A model generated the notes under the pieces. The model saw nothing but the letters and a program-made list of their open reading frames with translations, made no database searches and was not told where the DNA came from. This document shows positions 50,707-60,498 of a stretch of DNA of 64,000 bases, piece by piece. Source of the stretch: Actinophytocola glycyrrhizae (GTDB taxonomy: Bacteria; Actinomycetota; Actinomycetes; Mycobacteriales; Pseudonocardiaceae); NCBI RefSeq assembly GCF_042653545.1, contig NZ_JBHSIS010000024.1, positions 62,001-126,000 on the forward strand. The letters are read 5' to 3'. The position numbers and the translations under genes were made by a program. How positions within the stretch are numbered: the first letter of the stretch is position 1; every line of letters starts with the position of its first letter.

Positions 50707-51114
50707 GCGACCTCCCCGGGGTGCGGTGCTTTCTCAGTATGGGCCGGGGTCCCCGGGACCGGTCCCCTGCGCTTTTCGCGGCGCCATCTCGAAGGCCATC
50801 AGCGTCGCCCCGACCGGCGCCGTGCCGGGGGTGCGGGGTGGGCGGGAGTGCTCGTGCAGCTCGTGCATCAGGTCGTGCAAACGTTTGCGGTACTCGGTCC
50901 ACACCGCGGGCTCGACCCACAGCTCGGCGTCGGTCACGACCATCTCCGAGCCCGGCACGCGCTGCGCGAGCCGTTGGCGCAGGTTGCGTGCTGGGGACCC
51001 GCGCGACGCTGCTGTGGACAGGTGCCGCGGCGTGCCTCGGGGTGGTGTGGCTGCTCGCGGCGCCCGCCGCGCGGCGGACCGGAATTGTCGGTGCCGCCGG
51101 ATAGCTTGACCGGC
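50707..51114. other. 408-bp gap with a regulator remnant
   Basis: On the minus strand, 50734-~50998 encodes LRQRLAQRVPGSEMVVTDAE, then WVEPAVWTEYRKRLHDLMHE and LHEHSRPPRTPGT, the C-terminal part of an ArsR/HTH-type regulator. No N-terminal HTH or start is found, so it looks broken. The remainder is the promoter side of the helicase gene; no clear hexamers are seen. Confidence 0.45.
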
Positions 51115-53604
51115 ATGCAGTCAGCGTTGCTGTCCGGTGTCGACATCGCCGGCGTCGAGGAGGCGGCCGGGAAGTCCTCCTATGCCCGTGGCGTGAAGTA
51201 CGCGCGGGACCGTGCCGTGCTGTCGCTGTGGTGGGACGAGGACGCGTGCGCGGTGCGGGGCCGGGTACGCGGCTCGTGGGGCGAGGTCTACGACACCACC
51301 GCGTACTTCCGGTCCGGCGGCGGTCCCGCGCTCGCGTTCGCGGAGGGCGAGTGCAGCTGCCCGGTGGCGATGGACTGCAAGCACACCGTGGCCCTGGTGC
51401 TGACCGCCGCGGGCCGGTCGGCTCCGCGGCCGTCGCCGGATGGCGGCGCCGAGCTGTGGTCGACGCTGCTGGCGGCGACCGCGGCCTGGCGCGACGGACC
51501 GCCCAAAGTCTCGCCGCCGAAGCTCCTGGTGCACGCCACCTACGGCGAGGAGCACTGGCTGGAGGTGTCGTGGGAGTGGGAGTACCAGGTCGGTGACCAG
51601 CTGGTACGTGCCACGCCGGGAGGGCCTGCCGTGCCCCACCGCGACCTGGCGGCCGAGTCGGCGCTGCTCGCCGACCTGGACGACCTGCCGCTGGACCGGT
51701 TCGGATTGCGCCGAGGTCGCCGGTTGCAGCCAAGGCGCGTGCGGGGCATCGACACGATGTTGTTCACCACCGAGGTGCTGCCGCTGCTCGCCCGGCCCGG
51801 CGTGGTCGTCTCGGTGGACGGCGAGCCCGCCGACTACCGCGAGGTCGGCGACTCGCTGACGATCGGCGTGTCCACCTCGGACGTGCCGGGGGACAACGAC
51901 TGGTTCGGCCTCGGGGTGACCATCTCGGTCGAGGGCCGCGAGGTGCCGTTCCTCGACGTGTTCGTCGCGCTGGCAAGGGGCAGGTCGCACCTGCTGCTGG
52001 CCGACGGCGCCTACTTCTCGCTGGAGAAGCCGGAACTGCGGACGCTGCGCGAGCTGATCGACGAGGCGCGGTCGCTGCACGAGGCGTCCGACGGGACCCT
52101 GAGGATCAGCCGCTACCAGGCCGGGCTGTGGGACGAGCTGACGCGGCTCGGGGTCGTGGAACGGCAGTCGGCGACGTGGGAGCGGCAGGTGAACGGGCTG
52201 CTGTCGCTCGACTCGGTGCCGCGCGCGGCGGTGCCGTCCACCGTGGACGCCCGGTTGCGCCCCTACCAGGTGGACGGGTTCCAGTGGCTCGCGTTCCTGT
52301 GGGAGCACCGGCTCGGCGGCATCCTCGCCGACGACATGGGGCTGGGGAAGACACTGCAGTCGCTGGCGCTGATCTGCCACGCCGCCGCGGCCGAGCCGTT
52401 CCTGATCGTCGCGCCGACCAGCGTGGTGGGCAACTGGGTGGCGGAGGCGGCGCGGTTCACCCCGCACCTGCGGGTGGCCGCGGTGACCAGGCGCGGGCCC
52501 CTGCCCGTCGACGTCGACGTGGTCGTCACCTCGTACACGCTGCTGCGGCTGAACGTCGACGCGTACGCGGACGTGTCGTGGGCCGGGCTGCTCATGGACG
52601 AGGCGCAGTACACCAAGAACCACCAGTCGAAGGTGTACCAGTGCCTGCGGCGGCTGCCCGTGCCGGTGAAGGTCGCGATCACCGGCACGCCGATGGAGAA
52701 CAACCTGATGGAGCTGTGGTCGCTGCTGTCGATCACCGCGCCCGGCCTGTTCCCCAGCCCCACGCGGTTCAGGGACCACTACGCGCGCCCCATCGAGAAG
52801 GAGAACGACACCGAGCTGCTGGCGCGGCTGCGGCGGCGGGTGCGGCCGCTGATGAAGCGGCGCACGAAGGAGCAGGTGGCGAAGGACCTGCCGCCCAAGC
52901 TGGAACAGGTGCTGGAGGTGGACCTGCACCCGCGCCACCGCAAGCTGTACCAGACGGTGCTGCAGCGGGAACGGCAGAAGGTGCTGGGCCTGCTTTCCGA
53001 CCTGGACGGCAACCGGTTCGCGATCCTGCGGTCGCTGACGTCGCTGCGGCGGCTGTGCCTGCACGCGGGCCTGGTCGACGCCGACCACGCCGACCTGCCC
53101 TCGGCCAAGGTCGACGCGCTCGTCGAGCAGTTGCGGGACGTGCTCGGCGGCGGGCACCGGGCGCTGGTGTTCAGCCAGTTCACCGGCTTCCTTGCGACGG
53201 TGCGCGACCGGCTGGACGCCGAGGGGGTCGAGTACTGCTACCTCGACGGCAGGACCAGGGACCGCGCCGAGGTGCTGGCCCGGTTCAAGGAGGGCGCCGC
53301 GCCGGTGTTCCTGATCAGCCTCAAGGCGGGCGGGTTCGGGCTGAACCTGACCGAGGCCGACTACTGCTTCCTGCTGGACCCGTGGTGGAACCCGGCGGCC
53401 GAGGCGCAGGCGGTGGACCGGACGCACCGCATCGGGCAGACCCGCAACGTCATGGTCTACCGGCTGATCGCGCGGGACACGATCGAGGAGAAGGTGCTGG
53501 CGCTGCAGCGGCGGAAGGCGGAGCTGTTCAAGGGCGTCATGGACGACGGCGACCTGTTCAGCCCGGCGCTGACCGCGGAGGAGGTGCGTGAACTGCTGGT
53601 CTGA
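51115..53604 (+). CDS. SWIM-zinc-finger SNF2-family helicase (HepA/RapA-like)
   Basis: An 829-aa ATP-dependent translocase. A SWIM finger is near residues 78-92 (CSCPVAMDCKHTVAL, CxCxnCxH). The N-terminal ~360 residues are the family's SNF2-associated region. The motor has Walker A DDMGLGKT, MDEAQYTKN (DEAQ box), ITGTPMENN and, in the second lobe, ISLKAGGFGLNLTEADYCF with VDRTHRIGQTRNVMVYRLIA. Such proteins remodel protein-DNA or transcription complexes. ATG 51115 is chosen; a long open frame upstream is antisense of the FHA genes and lacks family similarity. Confidence 0.9.
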   Translation: MQSALLSGVDIAGVEEAAGKSSYARGVKYARDRAVLSLWWDEDACAVRGRVRGSWGEVYDTTAYFRSGGGPALAFAEGECSCPVAMDCKHTVALVLTAAGRSAPRPSPDGGAELWSTLLAATAAWRDGPPKVSPPKLLVHATYGEEHWLEVSWEWEYQVGDQLVRATPGGPAVPHRDLAAESALLADLDDLPLDRFGLRRGRRLQPRRVRGIDTMLFTTEVLPLLARPGVVVSVDGEPADYREVGDSLTIGVSTSDVPGDNDWFGLGVTISVEGREVPFLDVFVALARGRSHLLLADGAYFSLEKPELRTLRELIDEARSLHEASDGTLRISRYQAGLWDELTRLGVVERQSATWERQVNGLLSLDSVPRAAVPSTVDARLRPYQVDGFQWLAFLWEHRLGGILADDMGLGKTLQSLALICHAAAAEPFLIVAPTSVVGNWVAEAARFTPHLRVAAVTRRGPLPVDVDVVVTSYTLLRLNVDAYADVSWAGLLMDEAQYTKNHQSKVYQCLRRLPVPVKVAITGTPMENNLMELWSLLSITAPGLFPSPTRFRDHYARPIEKENDTELLARLRRRVRPLMKRRTKEQVAKDLPPKLEQVLEVDLHPRHRKLYQTVLQRERQKVLGLLSDLDGNRFAILRSLTSLRRLCLHAGLVDADHADLPSAKVDALVEQLRDVLGGGHRALVFSQFTGFLATVRDRLDAEGVEYCYLDGRTRDRAEVLARFKEGAAPVFLISLKAGGFGLNLTEADYCFLLDPWWNPAAEAQAVDRTHRIGQTRNVMVYRLIARDTIEEKVLALQRRKAELFKGVMDDGDLFSPALTAEEVRELLV

Positions 53605-53773
53605 ACTGTTCCGCCTCCCCGCGATTCGAAGTGTCGGTCGCAGCGAACGCTCCGCACAGCCGGTGACGTGTGGCTGGCTGCCCCGAGGTCTCGTCGACTG
53701 CCGCGAGACTGTGCGACACCGCGCCGGTGAACCCCCGGGACGCGCCGGGCCGGGCACCGCTCACAATGGAGGC

Positions 53774-54901
53774 ATGGCAGCTGTCCCGTCCACGCTGCGG
53801 ATCGGCCCGTACCAGGTCGACCCGCCGGTGGTGCTCGCCCCGATGGCGGGCATCACGAACGTGGCGTTCCGGCGACTGTGCCGCGAGTACGGCGCCGGGC
53901 TGTACGTGTGCGAGATGATCACCGCGCGGGCCCTGGTCATCCGGGACCCGAAGACGTGGCACATGATGACGTTCGACCCGAGCGAGCACCCCCGGTCGGT
54001 GCAGCTCTACGGCGTCGACCCGGCCACCATGCGCGAGGCCGTGAAGATCATCGTCGGTGAGGGCCTCGCCGACCACATCGACACGAACTGGGGCTGCCCG
54101 GTCGTCAAGGTCACCCGCAAGGGCGGCGGCGCCGCGCTCCCGTACAAGCGGAAGCTGTTCGCGAACATCATCCGCGCGACGGTGGACGCGGCGGGCGACA
54201 TCCCGGTGACCGCGAAGTTCCGCATCGGCATCGACGACGAACACCACACCTACCTCGACGCGGGCCGCATCGCCGAGGCCGAGGGCGCCGTGGCGGTGGC
54301 ACTGCACGCCAGGACCGCTGCGCAGCGCTACTCGGGCCAGGCTGACTGGACCCACATCGCGCGCCTGAAGGAAGCGGTCACGTCGATCCCCGTGCTGGGC
54401 AACGGCGACATCTTCACGGCGGCGGACGCGCTGGCCATGGTGGAGAAGACCGGCTGCGACGGCGTGGTCATCGGCCGGGGCTGCCTGGGCCGCCCGTGGC
54501 TGTTCGGCGAGCTGCAGGCCGCGTTCGAGGGCCGCCCGCTCCCCGAGCCCCCGCCGCTCGGCGAGGTGGCGAAGGTGCTGCGCCGCCACGCGGAACTCCT
54601 CGTCGAACACGACGGCGAGGAGAAAGGCATGCGCGACCTGCGCAAACACATGGCGTGGTACCTCATGGGCTTCCCGGTGGGCTCCGCACTGCGCCGTAAG
54701 TTCGCCATGGTCACCGCCCTGTCCGAACTGGACGACCACCTGGGAGAACTGGACCACGACGCCCCGTTCCCGACCACGGCCGAGGGCCCACGCGGCCGCC
54801 AGGGCTCACCGGGCAGGGTCACGCTGCCCTACGGCTGGCTGGACGACCCCGACGACCCCACGATCCCGGCGGGCGCCGACATGATGCACTCGGGCGGCTG
54901 A
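53774..54901 (+). CDS. dusB: tRNA-dihydrouridine synthase
   Basis: A 375-aa flavoenzyme that reduces uridines in the tRNA D-loop. The N-terminal FMN region is VVLAPMAGITNVAFRRLCRE. The active-site cysteine is in NWGCPVVKVTRKGGGAAL, where the family usually has NMGCP. HARTAAQRYSGQADW and GNGDIFTAADALAMVEKTG, then VVIGRGCLGRPWLF, complete the TIM barrel. The C-terminal helical domain is present. ATG 53774 directly follows GGAGG. Housekeeping function, not obviously linked to its neighbours. Confidence 0.93.
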   Translation: MAAVPSTLRIGPYQVDPPVVLAPMAGITNVAFRRLCREYGAGLYVCEMITARALVIRDPKTWHMMTFDPSEHPRSVQLYGVDPATMREAVKIIVGEGLADHIDTNWGCPVVKVTRKGGGAALPYKRKLFANIIRATVDAAGDIPVTAKFRIGIDDEHHTYLDAGRIAEAEGAVAVALHARTAAQRYSGQADWTHIARLKEAVTSIPVLGNGDIFTAADALAMVEKTGCDGVVIGRGCLGRPWLFGELQAAFEGRPLPEPPPLGEVAKVLRRHAELLVEHDGEEKGMRDLRKHMAWYLMGFPVGSALRRKFAMVTALSELDDHLGELDHDAPFPTTAEGPRGRQGSPGRVTLPYGWLDDPDDPTIPAGADMMHSGG

Positions 54902-56740
54902 CTACTCCCGGCAGACCGCGTTCCGCAGTGCCACCACGTTGCTCTCGTAGACGTCGTTCCCGTCGCTCGCCTGCACCTGGAAGCAGTACTTGAGGCCGTC
55001 CTCCACCGGAAGGGTCATCGAGAGGTCCCGCTCGGCCGGTTCATACCGCCTGTCCTTCCCCTCCGCCGCGACGACCACGATGAAGTCGAGCTCCTCGGGC
55101 GCGGTCCAGTTCAGGCGCACCTTGTCGGTCAGTTCGACGGGCTCGGCCAGCTCGATCTCGACGTCCTTCCCGGTCGAGCCGCCACCGTCCGACGGAAGCT
55201 GTGGCACGCTGGAGATCTCCTCCGGCTCACCCCGGAAGAGGAGCAACGGGACGAGGGCGAGCAGCGCGAGGAGAAGCGCGGCCCCGGCGAGCAGGTCGTA
55301 GCGGAGGAGCTTCCTCGGCCCCTGCCCTGGCGGCGGGAGCGGGCCGGCGAGCACCTTCACCTGCCCACGCCCCGGACGCGGACCGGCAACGCCGGCGAAA
55401 TCGTCGTCGAAGTCCAGGTCGTGCCGGACGGCAGGGGACCGTGGCTGCGCCCGGAACTCGACGGTCGCCGGAGTGGGCAGCGCCGCGGTGGGTGGTTCCG
55501 AGGGCGGCGCCGAAGGTGCGGGCGGCAGTTCGCTGGGCGATCCCGCCAGCGAGGCGGCGCCAGGCGATGCCGCGGGCGGTTCGGTGGGCGCCGGGGTCAG
55601 CGTGGCCAGTGGTAGCGCCGGTGGGGCGGGAACACCCGGTGAGGTTTGCTCGGCGGGCGGCTCCGCGGCGACCGGCGGAGGCACCGGGGGCTGGACAACC
55701 GGCGGTGCCACGGCCGGAGCCCGGGCAACGGGAGGTGGGCCGACGGGACGCGGAGCGACCGCCGGGCGGTAGGCCGGTGGCGCCGGGGGGCCGGGGTAGG
55801 CGAAGTCGTCGAAGTCGTCGCCGACGGCGGGCAGGCTCGCCACGGGCGGGGGCGGCGGCGCCTGACCGGTGGGCGGCATGGGCGCCGGACGGGAGGCGCC
55901 GAAGTCGTCGAAGTCGTCGGCCGCCGGGCGCTGCGGGGAGCCGGGCAGCATGGCACCGAGTTGACCGGCCACCGCACTCGCGTCGCCGAGGCGGCGTGCC
56001 GGATCGGCGGCCAGCAGCCGAGCGACCAAAGTGGACAGTCCGATCGGGACGTCCGGGTTGTTGATCGCCGGTACCGGTGCCCCCAGGATGCGCAGCACCC
56101 GCTCGCCCGGCTGCTCACCGAGGCGGCCAGGGTGGGGCGAGCGGCCGCTCAGCGCGTAGTGCAGGACGGCACCCAGCCCGTAGAGGTCCGTGTCCTCGTT
56201 GAGCACGCCGGTGCGCAGCGTCTCCGGCGGCAGGAACTCGATGGCGTACAACGGATCCCGGGCGAACGCCTGGCGCAGTGTCACGCCGAGGTCCGCCAGC
56301 ACCGGCTCGCCGGTGGTGCGGAACAGGATGTTGTGCGGCGACACCCCGCCGTGCACCACACCGGCACCGTGGGCCGCGGCCAGTGCCACCGCCACCGCCC
56401 GGCCCAGCACCACGACGTCGGCCGGGGGAAGCGGTCCGACGCGCTCCACCAGTGCGGCAAGGGACTGGGTGCACCGCTCCATCCGGACCGCGGACTCGCC
56501 GGTGTCCAGCTCGTCGACACCGGCGACCGGCAGGATCGAGGTGACCCGCCGCACGGTGGACAACTTGGCCTGCTCCTTGTTGAACGCGGCCATCGTGCGC
56601 TTGTCGAGTCGCTTCGGGAAGACCTTCCACACCACCGGAAGCCCGGCTCGCTGTCCTGAGTAGACGGTCGCGACCGGGCCGTCGTCGACGCGGTGCAGCC
56701 CGGCGCTGTCGATCGTCGCCACCGTGTCGCCTCCCGACAT
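54902..56740 (-). CDS. Membrane pseudokinase with fibronectin-like outer domain
   Basis: A 612-aa protein. The N-terminal ~265 residues have a protein-kinase fold (VVWKVFPKRLDKRT, YAIEFLPPETLRTGVLNEDT). The catalytic loop is VVHGGVSPHNIL (Asp and Lys of HRDxKxxN replaced) and DFG is DLG, so phosphotransfer is unlikely. A long Pro/Ala-rich linker (~270-470) leads to one membrane helix (LLAGAALLLALLALVPLLLF) and an outer Fn3-like domain (KVRLNWTAPEELDFIVVVAA). ATG 56740 is used. GTG 56722 has a stronger GGGAGG and would remove six residues. Divergent from eccD, so an ESX scaffold role is inferred. Confidence 0.82.
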   Translation of the reverse strand: MSGGDTVATIDSAGLHRVDDGPVATVYSGQRAGLPVVWKVFPKRLDKRTMAAFNKEQAKLSTVRRVTSILPVAGVDELDTGESAVRMERCTQSLAALVERVGPLPPADVVVLGRAVAVALAAAHGAGVVHGGVSPHNILFRTTGEPVLADLGVTLRQAFARDPLYAIEFLPPETLRTGVLNEDTDLYGLGAVLHYALSGRSPHPGRLGEQPGERVLRILGAPVPAINNPDVPIGLSTLVARLLAADPARRLGDASAVAGQLGAMLPGSPQRPAADDFDDFGASRPAPMPPTGQAPPPPPVASLPAVGDDFDDFAYPGPPAPPAYRPAVAPRPVGPPPVARAPAVAPPVVQPPVPPPVAAEPPAEQTSPGVPAPPALPLATLTPAPTEPPAASPGAASLAGSPSELPPAPSAPPSEPPTAALPTPATVEFRAQPRSPAVRHDLDFDDDFAGVAGPRPGRGQVKVLAGPLPPPGQGPRKLLRYDLLAGAALLLALLALVPLLLFRGEPEEISSVPQLPSDGGGSTGKDVEIELAEPVELTDKVRLNWTAPEELDFIVVVAAEGKDRRYEPAERDLSMTLPVEDGLKYCFQVQASDGNDVYESNVVALRNAVCRE

Positions 56741-56866
56741 GTCCGCTACCTGCCGAAGCGGTACCGGCTACCTGCTCGTCAAGTCATGGTAAGTCTGCCC
56801 GCCGACACGGCGGACCGGCCCGGCAGGTTGCTGCCGCCGCCGCACGAACCCGTCAGGAAGACGAGC

Positions 56867-58249
56867 ATGAACACCACAGGCCTGGTCCGGGTGACCGTCG
56901 CGGCGCCCGCCAGACGAATCGACCTCGCCCTACCGGAACGCTCGCCCCTCGCCGAGCTGCTACCCGGCCTGCTCCGCCACGCAGGCGAGGACCTCGCCGA
57001 CGCGGGCGCCCGCTCCGGCGGCTGGGTACTGCGCCGCCCCGACGGCACCGTCCTGGAACCGGCCCGCCCGCTGGCCGCGCAACGCGTCCGCGACGGCGAG
57101 ATCCTCCACCTCACCCACGCCCACACCGACTGGCCGGAACTGGAGTACGACGACCTGGTGGACGCGATCGCCACCGGCTCGGCCAGGGGCGGCAGCACGT
57201 GGGGACCCCGCCACACGCGCCACGCCAGCCTCGCGACCGGCGCGCTGGCCGCGGGGCTGTGCCTGGTCGCCGTGCTCCGTGCCGGACCGCCGTGGTCCGG
57301 TCCGGCACTGTGGTCGCTCGCGGCCGCGGCGGTGCTGCTGGTCGCCGGGATCGCACTCGCCAGGGCAGGCGGCGACGCCGGAGCGGGCGCGGTCTGCGCC
57401 ATGGTCGCGCTGCCCTTCGCGTTCGCCGGGGGCGGTCTGCTCTTCGCGGGCGACCGGGCGCTCACCGCGCTCGGCGCGCCGCAACTGCTCTCCTCGGGCG
57501 CCGCGCTGCTGCTGGCCGCGATGGTGGGCCTGTTCGGGGTGGTCGACCGGGCCGCGGTCTTCGTCGCCGGGGCCACCACCGGGCTGCTCGCTCTGGTCGG
57601 CGGCTGGCTCACCACCTGGGACACGCTGGCGGCCCACGAGACGGCCGCGCTGGTCGCCGGGCTGGGCCTGGCGTTCTCGCCCACACTGGCCCCGCTGGCG
57701 CTGCGGCTGAGCCGGGTGCCGATGCCGGTCCTGCCGCGCGGGGCGGCCGACCTGGTGCGCGACGACCCGCAGCCGCCGCGCAGCGCCGTCTACGCGGCCG
57801 TGCTGCGGGCCGACGCGTTGTTGACGGGCATGGTCGCCGGACTGGCGGTGGCCGCGTCGGTCTGCCTGGTGCTGCTCGTCAGGAGCACCAGCGAGGCAGG
57901 CCTCGTGCTGGTGTGCCTGCTGACGGCCGGATACCTGCTGCGGGCCAGGCTCCACCCCATCGCCCGGCAGCGGGTGCCGATGCTCTGCGCAGGCCTGGCC
58001 GGGGCGTGCTGCCTCGGACTGGGGCCGCTGATGGCCGACCGGGACGACCTGCTCCTGGTGGCCGGGCCGGGCCTGCTGCTCGCCGGCGCGTTCGTGACAC
58101 TGCTCGGGATGGTGCACAGCACCCGCAGGCCGAACCCGTACCTGGGCCGCTACGCGGAGATCCTCGAGGTGCTGCTGTTGCTGGCGGTCGTGCCGGTGAC
58201 GTGTTCCGTGCTCGGCCTGTACGGCTGGGTGCGCGGGCTGGGCGGCTGA
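56867..58249 (+). CDS. eccD: ESX/T7SS membrane channel component EccD
   Basis: A 460-aa protein with the EccD layout: an N-terminal ubiquitin-like domain (~1-95, VRVTVAAPARRIDLALPERS, GGWVLRRPDGTVLEP) in the cytoplasm, then about 11 membrane helices ending at ~455. EccD dimers form the membrane vestibule of the type VII secretion complex. ATG 56867 follows AGGA. The stop is one base before eccB, so the two are co-translated. No eccC is visible in the window; it may lie beyond base 64000. Confidence 0.9.
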   Translation: MNTTGLVRVTVAAPARRIDLALPERSPLAELLPGLLRHAGEDLADAGARSGGWVLRRPDGTVLEPARPLAAQRVRDGEILHLTHAHTDWPELEYDDLVDAIATGSARGGSTWGPRHTRHASLATGALAAGLCLVAVLRAGPPWSGPALWSLAAAAVLLVAGIALARAGGDAGAGAVCAMVALPFAFAGGGLLFAGDRALTALGAPQLLSSGAALLLAAMVGLFGVVDRAAVFVAGATTGLLALVGGWLTTWDTLAAHETAALVAGLGLAFSPTLAPLALRLSRVPMPVLPRGAADLVRDDPQPPRSAVYAAVLRADALLTGMVAGLAVAASVCLVLLVRSTSEAGLVLVCLLTAGYLLRARLHPIARQRVPMLCAGLAGACCLGLGPLMADRDDLLLVAGPGLLLAGAFVTLLGMVHSTRRPNPYLGRYAEILEVLLLLAVVPVTCSVLGLYGWVRGLGG

Positions 58250-58250
58250 C

Positions 58251-59672
58251 ATGGCGTCCAAACGAGATCAGCTGCACGCCCACCAGTTCCTGGTGCAGCG
58301 CACCGTCTCCGCGCTGGTCACCAGGGAGACCGACCCGGAGCAGCCGCCGTTCCGCCGTCCCGGGACCGCCGCCTTCGCGGGCATCGCGATCGCGGTCGTC
58401 GCGCTGGCCGCGGTCGGCGTGTACGGGCTGATCAACCCCGGTGGCAACGACTCATGGCGGGACGGCAGGTCCGTGATCGTCGAGGAGGAGACCGGCGCCA
58501 GGTACGTGTACCTCGGCGAACGGCTGCACCCGGTGGCGAACTACACCTCGGCGCTGCTCGCGATCGGCGACCACGCCGCGACGACGAGCGTCTCCCGCGA
58601 CTCGCTGGCCGGTGTGCCGCGCGGACCGCGGATCGGCATCCCGGACGCGCCGGACGCGCTGCCCGGCACGGACGGGCTCCTCGCGGGCGGCTGGACCATG
58701 TGCTCGCAGCAGTCGCCGGACGACACCGGGACCGTGCTGACGCGGTCGGTCATGCTGGTCGGCATGCAGCCGCCAGCCGACCTCGGCGAGCGGGCCGTGC
58801 TCGCGTACGTGCCGGACACCGGTGAGCGGCACCTGCTCCTGAACGGCTACCGGCACGCGATCGGCAGGACCGACGCCGTCGCGGTGTCGCTCGCGCTGCG
58901 GGCCACCCCGGCGATCCGGATCAGTCCCGCGGTGCTCGAGGCGATCCCGGCGGGCAGGCCGATCGCGCCGATCGCGGTGCCGGACATGGGCAAGCCGTCG
59001 AAGGCGGTCCCCAGCCGCCCCGAGCTGCGCAACGGTCAGCTGGTGGTCGTCGGGACGTCCGGGGGCCCCCAGCACTACCTGGTGGAACCGGCGCGGCTGC
59101 GGCCGATCACCGAGCTGCAGTACGACCTGCAGCGCGGTTTCGCCTCGACCGCGAAGGCATACCCGGACGCGGAGGTGACCGGCATCGGGGTCGGGATGAT
59201 CCACGTCGGCTCGGCCCGGCAGACGTCGCTGCCCGAGCCCGCCGATGGCGACCCGCCGACGGTCCGCCCGGACTTCGCGGAGGGCGGGGTGTCCGCCACG
59301 CTGTGCCTGACGTTCGACCCCGGCGCGGCCGTGCCGAGGTTCGCACTGGACCCGGCGATGCCGGAGATCGACCCGATGACGGCCACCCCACGCCACACCG
59401 GCGACGGTGTCGCACTGGCCGACCGCGTGGTGGTCCCGCCGGGCGGCGCCGCCGTCGTCGAGTCGATGCCGAGCGAGACCGCCCCGGCGGGCACGCTGGT
59501 GCTGGTCACCGATCTGGGGATCGGCTTCCCGCTCGCGGACCGGGACGTGCTGCCGGTGCTCGGTTACGGGAACAGCGAGCCGGTGCGCCTCCCGGCCGGT
59601 GTGGTCAGCAGGATCCCGCTGGGGTCCGGGCTCTCGCACGACGCCGCGATGCGCAGACCACCGGACGTCTAG
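58251..59672 (+). CDS. eccB: ESX/T7SS membrane component EccB
   Basis: A 473-aa protein. The cytoplasmic N-terminus has the EccB hallmark RDQLHAHQFLVQRTVSALVT. One membrane helix (~43-62, AGIAIAVVALAAVGVYGLIN) anchors a large periplasmic-side domain of repeated R-x-x-P-type segments (YVYLGERLHPVANYTSALLA, GGWTMCSQQSPDD, LCLTFDP). The last two supply the conserved disulfide cysteines. EccB contributes the outer-facing part of the ESX core complex. It starts one base after the eccD stop. Confidence 0.92.
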   Translation: MASKRDQLHAHQFLVQRTVSALVTRETDPEQPPFRRPGTAAFAGIAIAVVALAAVGVYGLINPGGNDSWRDGRSVIVEEETGARYVYLGERLHPVANYTSALLAIGDHAATTSVSRDSLAGVPRGPRIGIPDAPDALPGTDGLLAGGWTMCSQQSPDDTGTVLTRSVMLVGMQPPADLGERAVLAYVPDTGERHLLLNGYRHAIGRTDAVAVSLALRATPAIRISPAVLEAIPAGRPIAPIAVPDMGKPSKAVPSRPELRNGQLVVVGTSGGPQHYLVEPARLRPITELQYDLQRGFASTAKAYPDAEVTGIGVGMIHVGSARQTSLPEPADGDPPTVRPDFAEGGVSATLCLTFDPGAAVPRFALDPAMPEIDPMTATPRHTGDGVALADRVVVPPGGAAVVESMPSETAPAGTLVLVTDLGIGFPLADRDVLPVLGYGNSEPVRLPAGVVSRIPLGSGLSHDAAMRRPPDV

Positions 59673-59689
59673 GTGATCTCGTGAAGTCG

Positions 59690-60005
59690 GTGTGAGTGGG
59701 TGGCCGGTTGTCGTGTGCTGGTCGCGTCGGTTTCGGTTGGGTGTGCTGGCTGCGGTTGGTGTGGTGGGTTGTCCTCGCCGGACGGGCAGGTCTCGGGGGT
59801 GGCGGAGGGGTGGGTTGGCTGCGGCTGGTTCGGGTGGGCTTACGCCACCGTCAGGGGCGCTTAGCGCCCCGGGCTTGGCGCTGTGAAAGGCGCGTTCACG
59901 GCATTCGGGGTGCTGTCAATGGGCCGTTCACGGCGCTCAGCGCCGTGAATGTGCCTTTGACGGCACCGGTTGTGCCGTGAACGCGCCTTTCACGGCATCG
60001 GCTCA
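59690..60005. repeat. Composite intergenic repeat, copy C
   Basis: A 300-bp non-coding stretch downstream of eccB. Its first part (GGACGGGCAGG, then GGGCTTACGCCACCGT) matches the layout of 4390-4475. Its second part (59880-60000) is a series of units GTGAAAGGCGCGTTCACGGC, ACGGCGCTCAGCGCCGTGAA and GTGAACGCGCCTTTCACGGC that fold into nested hairpins. It is diverged from copies A and B but the same family. It may end the eccDB transcript. Confidence 0.7.
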
Positions 60006-60183
60006 GCCCCGTCGGGCGTCCGCACTCAGCCACCAACCGCCTGCGGTGCGCAGGCGTCGCTGGGTCGGGACCAACACTTTGTTCCCGGGGAGGCGGACTG
60101 GTGGCCGCAACCGGTCAACGACCGGCCCGGCGCCCGTGCCGGTCGTCAGAATCGACATCGACCACACGACCCGGGAGCGTGCG

Positions 60184-60498
60184 ATGGACACACGACCACG
60201 AGTCGGCCCGGCGGTCGACTATCCCAGGATGCGGGCGGGACTGCTGACCTTGCGCGAGCGGCTGGCCGACGTGCGGGAGACCGCCGAGTCCGACGACGGC
60301 CTGATCACGGTGACGGTCGGCGCCCGCAACGAGCTGCTCGGCCTGGAGCTCGACCCGCGCGTGTTCCGCACCCCGGACTCGGCCGCGCTGGCCGCCGACA
60401 TCCTCGGGACCACGCGCCGCGCGGCCGAGCAGGTCCGCGGGCGGCTCCACGAGCTGACCCGCTCCCTGCTCGCCGACCAGGAGGGCGGGCGCCGGTGA
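60184..60498 (+). CDS. YbaB/EbfC-family protein of the ESX locus
   Basis: A 104-aa single-domain YbaB protein: MRAGLLTLRERLADVRETAE, then the beta-strand pair DDGLITVTVGARNELLGLEL, and helix AADILGTTRRAAEQVRGRLH. GGGAG lies 8 nt before ATG 60184. Its TGA overlaps the GTG of the WXG-like gene by 4 nt, so the two are translated together. A role in ESX substrate expression or assembly is inferred from position. Confidence 0.8.
   Translation: MDTRPRVGPAVDYPRMRAGLLTLRERLADVRETAESDDGLITVTVGARNELLGLELDPRVFRTPDSAALAADILGTTRRAAEQVRGRLHELTRSLLADQEGGRR

Noticed and set aside
49783..53604. A 1273-codon frame suggesting a giant helicase
   Set aside because: Only the part from ATG 51115 matches SWIM-SNF2 proteins. 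The upstream part is antisense to the two FHA-like genes.
60003..60191. Minus-strand frame opposite the start of the YbaB gene
   Set aside because: No ribosome site or family likeness. The plus-strand gene has GGGAG and a coupled downstream partner.
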